9,177 nt of DNA from an uncultured Alphaproteobacteria bacterium (GTDB taxonomy: Bacteria; Pseudomonadota; Alphaproteobacteria; Reyranellales; Reyranellaceae): assembly GCA_903929895.1 (NCBI GenBank), contig CAIYWM010000143.1, positions 1 to 9,177 of the forward strand, read 5' to 3'. A program made the position numbers and the translations under genes. Of this stretch, positions 5,740-9,177 are shown one piece after another (positions within the stretch are counted from its first letter, which is position 1; each line of letters begins with the position of its first letter). The notes under the pieces were generated by a model, which was given only the letters and a program-made list of their open reading frames with translations, was not told the DNA's origin and did not search any database.

Positions 5740-6810
5740 TTAGAAGCTCCAATCCACCGGCGTGTCGGGGCGGAAGACGGTGATGTCCTTGCCGCCGCCC
5801 GGGACCGCTACGCGGTCGGGGATGTCGAGGGGCCTGGCGTGAAGCGTGACGCGCTCCTCGTTGGCCGGCAGGCCGTAGAAGCGCGGGCCGTTCAGCGAGG
5901 CGAAGGCTTCGAGATGGGCAAGCGCGCCCTCTTCCGCGAAGACCTGCGTGTAGACCTGCATCGCCACCGGCGCGTTGAACACGCCGGCGCAACCGCAGGC
6001 GCACTCCTTGGTGTCGGTCGTGTGCGGCGCGGTATCGGTGCCAAGGAAGAACAGACCGCTGTCGGAGGTCGCCGCCCTCCGCAGAGCGAGACGATGCTCC
6101 TCGCGCTTGGCGATCGGCAGGCAGTAAAGGTGCGGACGGATCCCGCCCTTGAAGATCGCATTGCGGTTGTAGCTGAGGTGATGCGGCGTGATCGTGCCGC
6201 CCATCCGGCCCGGGTTGGCCTCGACGAAGGCCACGCCCTCGCGGGTCGTGATGTGCTCCAGCACCACCTTGAGGCCCTCGTGGCGCTTCAGCAGCGGCGC
6301 CATCACCTTGTCCAAAAACACCGCCTCGCGGTCGAAGATGTCGACCTCGGGATCGGTCACCTCGCCATGGACCAGCAGCGGCATGCCGGCCTTCTCCATC
6401 GCCTCCAGCCCTTTCGCGACCTGGTCCATCGAGGTCACGCCGTGCGCCGAATTGGTCGTGGCATGCGCCGGGTAGAGCTTGGCCGCGACCCAGACGCCCT
6501 CCGCCTTGCCGCGCGCGAGCTCGGCCGGGTCGGCGCCGTCGGTCAGGTAGCAGGTCATCAGCGGCTCGAAGTTCAGCGCCGCCGGCACCGCGGCGCGGAT
6601 GCGGTCGCGATAGGCGCTGGCCTCGGCCACCTTCGTCACCGGCGGCACCAGGTTCGGCATGATGATGGCGCGGCCGAACTGGCGCGCGGTGTGCACGGCG
6701 CAGGCCGCCAGAATCGCGCCGTCGCGCAGGTGGACGTGCCAGTCGTCGGGACGGCGGATGGTGATCGAAGCGGGGTTAGCAGATGTGGGGATCGGATGTG
6801 CAGTGGCCAT
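5740..6810 (-). CDS. pyrC: Dihydroorotase, PyrC (class II type)
   Basis: The product is 356 aa, close to the 348 aa of Escherichia coli PyrC. It interconverts N-carbamoyl-L-aspartate and L-dihydroorotate in pyrimidine biosynthesis, in the cytoplasm. The amidohydrolase metal ligands are all visible: His25 and His27 in DDWHVHLRD, the carbamylated Lys111 in KLYPAHATTNS, His148 in LLVHGEV, His186 in LEHITT and Asp258 in LGTDTAPH. IIMPNLVPPV (49-58) is also typical of the substrate region. I chose the ATG at 6810 because similarity to the family begins at about residue 15, and the longer upstream frame is antisense to the divergent serine hydrolase gene. That gene starts only 36 bp away. pyrC appears to be first in a leftward group with the Nudix hydrolase and RegBA genes. 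Confidence 0.97.
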   Translation of the reverse strand: MATAHPIPTSANPASITIRRPDDWHVHLRDGAILAACAVHTARQFGRAIIMPNLVPPVTKVAEASAYRDRIRAAVPAALNFEPLMTCYLTDGADPAELARGKAEGVWVAAKLYPAHATTNSAHGVTSMDQVAKGLEAMEKAGMPLLVHGEVTDPEVDIFDREAVFLDKVMAPLLKRHEGLKVVLEHITTREGVAFVEANPGRMGGTITPHHLSYNRNAIFKGGIRPHLYCLPIAKREEHRLALRRAATSDSGLFFLGTDTAPHTTDTKECACGCAGVFNAPVAMQVYTQVFAEEGALAHLEAFASLNGPRFYGLPANEERVTLHARPLDIPDRVAVPGGGKDITVFRPDTPVDWSF

Positions 6811-6846
6811 GACCCGCTTTCTACGCTTGCTCCCGGACGGGCTCCA
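6811..6846. promoter_or_regulatory. 36-bp divergent start-to-start gap (pyrC / serine hydrolase)
   Basis: The starts of the leftward pyrC gene and the rightward hydrolase operon are only 36 bp apart if the ATG at 6847 is used, or 51 bp with the ATG at 6862. That is too short for two separate full promoters with leaders. At least one promoter must lie inside the opposing coding region, or transcripts must be nearly leaderless. No convincing -10/-35 pair is visible in the gap. GGGTC (minus strand) lies next to the pyrC ATG, and GGACGGG lies a few bases before the ATG at 6847. Confidence 0.4.
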
Positions 6847-7917
6847 ATGTTGATTGCGGGCATGAACGACCTGAACGACGCCATCGCTTTCGCCTTGGCC
6901 GCCCAGTCCAACTGGCCGGCCAGCATGTACATGCCCGACGGGCAGTTCGTGATGACCTACGATTCGGGCGAGAAGGCCCCCGACAACGAGGTGCTGGGGC
7001 CGGTGACGCCGCGCGGCGGGCCGGCGGGCCTCGTCTATCGCGGCGGCCACAAGATCGCCGAATGGGGCGACGTCGACCGCGCCGACATGACCTTCAGCGT
7101 CGCCAAGAGCTACCTCGCCTTGCTCGCGGGCCTGGCGCTGGGCGACGGGCTGATCAAAAGCCTCGACGACAGGGTCGCGGACTACGCGCTCGATGACGGG
7201 TTCACCAGCGAGCAGAACCGCGACATCACCTGGCGCCACCTGCTGACCCAGACCAGCGAATGGTCAGGCACCGTCTTCGGCAAGGAGGACCGTATCGATC
7301 ACAATCGCGTGGTCGGCCTGGCCGTCGCCGACGCGCCCAAGGGCACGCGGCGCGCGATGAAGAAGCCGGGGACCTTCTACGAATACAACGACGTCCGCGT
7401 GAACCGCCTGTCGCGCTCGCTGCTGCAGGTCTTCAGGGAGCCGCTGCCGCAGGTGCTGAAGCGGCGCATCATGGATCCGATCGGCGGCTCGCAGGGCTGG
7501 ACGTGGGACGGCTATCGCAACTCCTACGACACGATCGACGGCAAGCAGATTCTGTCGGTGCCGGGCGGCGGCCACTGGGGCGGCGGCATCGTCATCTCGG
7601 CGCGCGACCTCTCGCTGATGGGACGGCTGGTGGCGCAGGGCGGCGTCTGGGACGGCAAGCGGATCCTGCCCGAGGGCTGGACCCAGGAGCTGGTGAAGCC
7701 CTGCCCGGTCGCGCCCTTCTACGGGCTGATGTGGTGGCTCAACACCGGCCGCAGGCAGTTCGCCGCCGCCTCCGAGAGCAGCTACTTCGCGCTGGGCTGG
7801 GGCAGCCACATCGTCTGGATCGATCCCGAGAACGACCTCGTCACCGTGCTGCGGTGGATCGACCGCAAGAAGGCACCGGAATTCGTCGAGCGCCTGCTGG
7901 GGGCGATCAAGGCATGA
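6847..7917 (+). CDS. Serine hydrolase of the beta-lactamase / penicillin-binding-protein-like family
   Basis: The product is 356 aa. The fold family (class C beta-lactamase-like, COG1680 type) covers esterases, amidases, peptidases and nylon-oligomer hydrolases. The SxxK motif is Ser84-Val-Ala-Lys87 in MTFSVAKSYLALLAG, giving the acyl-enzyme serine and general-base lysine. The second motif, normally YxN, reads Tyr180-Asn-Asp182 in FYEYNDVRVN, so Asp replaces Asn. The C-terminal half has GGGHWGGGIVISARDLSLMGRL (240-261, shown here in part as the typical glycine-rich segment) and LGWGSHIVWIDPENDLVTVLRW near 316-337, where the KTG-like motif is degenerate. No signal peptide is present, so the protein is probably cytoplasmic, arguing against a classical periplasmic beta-lactamase. 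The start is ATG at 6847 or ATG at 6862. Its stop overlaps the next start by 4 bp. The substrate is unknown. Confidence 0.92.
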   Translation: MLIAGMNDLNDAIAFALAAQSNWPASMYMPDGQFVMTYDSGEKAPDNEVLGPVTPRGGPAGLVYRGGHKIAEWGDVDRADMTFSVAKSYLALLAGLALGDGLIKSLDDRVADYALDDGFTSEQNRDITWRHLLTQTSEWSGTVFGKEDRIDHNRVVGLAVADAPKGTRRAMKKPGTFYEYNDVRVNRLSRSLLQVFREPLPQVLKRRIMDPIGGSQGWTWDGYRNSYDTIDGKQILSVPGGGHWGGGIVISARDLSLMGRLVAQGGVWDGKRILPEGWTQELVKPCPVAPFYGLMWWLNTGRRQFAAASESSYFALGWGSHIVWIDPENDLVTVLRWIDRKKAPEFVERLLGAIKA

Positions 7918-8816
7918 GTCTGGATTTCTCCGCCGTCCCGACATTGCCGGACGGCCGCACCGCCGCCGAACAGATCGACGCCGTCGCCGCCTTCTCGCAG
8001 GCGATCCGCGTGCCCATGGGTCCGCGCAGCGCCGGCGGCGCCGGTACGATGATGTGGCACGTGTTCGGCGCCGACTCGCGCAAGCCGATCCTGCTGCTGT
8101 TCCACGGCGGCTCGGGCTCGTGGATCCACTGGATCCGCAACGTCCTGCCGCTCAGCGAGCATTTCACCGTCTACGCCGCCGACCTGCCGGGGCTCGGCGA
8201 CAGCGACCCGCCCGACGACGTGAACGACATCTGGTCGGTCACGCACTGCGTGCAGTACGCGATGGAGGAGCTGCTGCCCCGGCACCAGCCCTTCGCCATC
8301 GCGGGCTTCTCCTTCGGCGGCATGGTCTCGGGCCACATCGCCACTCTGTTCGAGGACCGGCTGACCCGAATCGCGCTGGTCGGCGCCGGCGGCCTCAAGG
8401 CCACGCGCAAGCCCGGCCCGAAGCTGCACAAGCTGCTGCCCGAGATGCCGCCCAAGACGCTGGCAGAGGAGGCGCGACGCAATCTCGAGATCCTGATGCT
8501 GCACGACCCGAAGAAGGTCGACGGCGTGGCGATCCACATGCAGATCCTGAACACCACGCGCGCCAGGACCCGCAGCCGCATCATGGGCCAGGCCTTCAAG
8601 CTCAGCGAAGTGCTGCCGCGGGTGAAGACGCCGCTCACCGGCATCTGGGGCGAGTTCGATTCGACGACCTATCCGCACATCCAGGAGCGCATCGATCTGT
8701 TCCGCGCCCTGCAGCCGGACTTCGAGATGAACGTCATTCCCGGTGCCGGCCATTGGGTCGCCTACGAGGCGGCCGATGCCTTCAACGAAGTCCTGTTGCG
8801 CGTCCTTGCGAAGTGA
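7914..8816 (+). CDS. Alpha/beta hydrolase
   Basis: The product is 300 aa, typical of single-domain alpha/beta hydrolases. The oxyanion-hole motif HGGSGS is at 64-69 and the nucleophile elbow GFSFGG at 131-136, giving Ser133. The likely acid is Asp249 in GEFDS and the catalytic His is His280 in GAGHW, so the triad is complete. DLPGLGDSDPP (90-100) is the usual segment before the cap region. The arrangement resembles the MhpC/esterase branch that cleaves carbon-carbon or ester bonds, but the substrate cannot be assigned. No signal peptide is present, so it is cytoplasmic. The ATG overlaps the stop of the preceding serine hydrolase gene (ATGA), implying translational coupling, and its own TGA overlaps the next GTG start. 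In-frame codons continue upstream of 7914 but only as an out-of-frame reading of the previous gene. Confidence 0.94.
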   Translation: MSLDFSAVPTLPDGRTAAEQIDAVAAFSQAIRVPMGPRSAGGAGTMMWHVFGADSRKPILLLFHGGSGSWIHWIRNVLPLSEHFTVYAADLPGLGDSDPPDDVNDIWSVTHCVQYAMEELLPRHQPFAIAGFSFGGMVSGHIATLFEDRLTRIALVGAGGLKATRKPGPKLHKLLPEMPPKTLAEEARRNLEILMLHDPKKVDGVAIHMQILNTTRARTRSRIMGQAFKLSEVLPRVKTPLTGIWGEFDSTTYPHIQERIDLFRALQPDFEMNVIPGAGHWVAYEAADAFNEVLLRVLAK

Positions 8817-9177
8817 CGAACGCTCGATCGGCCGCCGCCGTCCTGCTGGCTCTTGCCGCGTCGCCGGCCATGGCGCAGCAGAACGTCGCCAACAATCCGC
8901 TGACCGACATCCCGGCGATCCAGGTGCAGAACTACCTGCAGCCGGTGATGAGCGGCCAGCCGGGCAGCGGCGCCGACCAGCCCTTCCTGCGCGGCATCCT
9001 CCCGCACGACACGTTCGGCTGGCCGCAGCTCATGCGCGCCTCGCTGGCCACCGGCACGACGGTGTGGGGGCCGGCCGGGACCGAGAGCGGCCTGGGCGAC
9101 CTCACGCTGTTCGACGTGCCGCTCTTCCAGCTCGCCAATGCCAAGATGGGCATCGGGCCGCTCCTCATCCTGCCGAC
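8813..9177 (+). CDS. Secreted, probably outer-membrane protein (5' part, cut by the window edge)
   Basis: Translation from GTG at 8813 gives 121 aa before the window ends, with no stop. The start overlaps the preceding TGA by 4 bp (GTGA), the same coupling as at the previous junction. The N-terminus MTNARSAAAVLLALAASPAMA is a clear Sec signal peptide, with likely cleavage after AMA and before QQ (residues 21/22). The mature part starts with VANNPLTDIPAIQVQNYLQP and continues with GILPHDTFGWPQLMRASLATG, then SGLGDLTLFDVPLFQ and IGPLLILP. Alternating strand-like segments with a GLGDL motif suggest a beta-barrel of the outer-membrane transporter type sometimes annotated as MetA-pathway phenol degradation or SphA-like. 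That family call is tentative because most of the protein lies outside the window. It may import or display the substrate of the two upstream hydrolases. Confidence 0.82.
   Translation, partial: MTNARSAAAVLLALAASPAMAQQNVANNPLTDIPAIQVQNYLQPVMSGQPGSGADQPFLRGILPHDTFGWPQLMRASLATGTTVWGPAGTESGLGDLTLFDVPLFQLANAKMGIGPLLILP

Noticed and set aside
4571..5743. Rightward open frame of 390 codons
   Set aside because: It is antisense to the Nudix gene and the 5' part of the kinase gene. It is rich in Arg, His and Gln, typical of a shadow in GC-rich DNA.
5839..6846. Long rightward extension upstream of the serine hydrolase
   Set aside because: It is antisense to pyrC. Hydrolase-like sequence starts only at 6847 or 6862.
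7260..7913. Upstream extension of the alpha/beta hydrolase frame
   Set aside because: It reads the serine hydrolase gene in another frame and has no family similarity. The ATG at 7914 in the ATGA overlap is the natural start.
6847..7917. Beta-lactamase antibiotic resistance gene
   Set aside because: There is no signal peptide, the KTG-like motif is degenerate and YxN is altered. Only the broad fold family is supported, not beta-lactam hydrolysis.
7782..8753. Leftward open frame of 323 codons
   Set aside because: It is antisense to the alpha/beta hydrolase gene, which has a complete catalytic triad.

Overview
The window is GC-rich chromosomal DNA from an alphaproteobacterium. Three things point there: an adjacent RegB/RegA-type (PrrBA, ActSR) redox two-component pair, a tRNA-Gly and codon use typical of the group, and a palindromic extragenic repeat of a kind common in Bradyrhizobium- and Reyranella-like genomes. 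The genus cannot be fixed from the sequence alone. Eight complete protein genes, one gene cut by the right edge and one tRNA fill almost the whole window. No insertion sequence, phage gene or CRISPR array is visible.

Left part (1-2834): an acyl-CoA dehydrogenase gene reads leftward and ends in front of a possible intrinsic terminator. Divergent from it lies tRNA-Gly(CCC), followed 25 nt later by a rightward gene for a DpgC-like member of the crotonase superfamily. DpgC is the cofactor-free (3,5-dihydroxyphenyl)acetyl-CoA 1,2-dioxygenase of glycopeptide antibiotic clusters. This homologue keeps the residues I recall as catalytic, but no DpgA, DpgB or DpgD genes are present. The dehydrogenase has Asp where most family members have the catalytic Glu. 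An aryl- or alicyclic-CoA pathway is a reasonable but unproven reading of this pair.

Middle (2835-6810): a 51-bp palindromic repeat and a small hairpin separate the DpgC-like gene from a leftward run of four genes. In transcription order these are pyrC (dihydroorotase), a NUDT19-like Nudix hydrolase, a RegB-type sensor kinase and a RegA-type response regulator. The spacings are 53, 4 and 23 nt, so at least the last three are probably co-transcribed.

Right part (6847-9177): divergent from pyrC across only 36 bp is a tightly coupled rightward operon. It encodes a beta-lactamase-family serine hydrolase, an alpha/beta hydrolase, and a secreted protein with a signal peptide that runs off the window. 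Start and stop codons overlap by 4 bp at both junctions (ATGA, then GTGA). The most likely theme is uptake or cell-surface handling of a substrate followed by cytoplasmic ester or amide hydrolysis, but the substrate is unknown.

Most of this is ordinary chromosomal content. The points most worth a second look are the DpgC-like enzyme outside its known context, the unusual dehydrogenase base, and the uncharacterised two-hydrolase plus secreted-protein operon.
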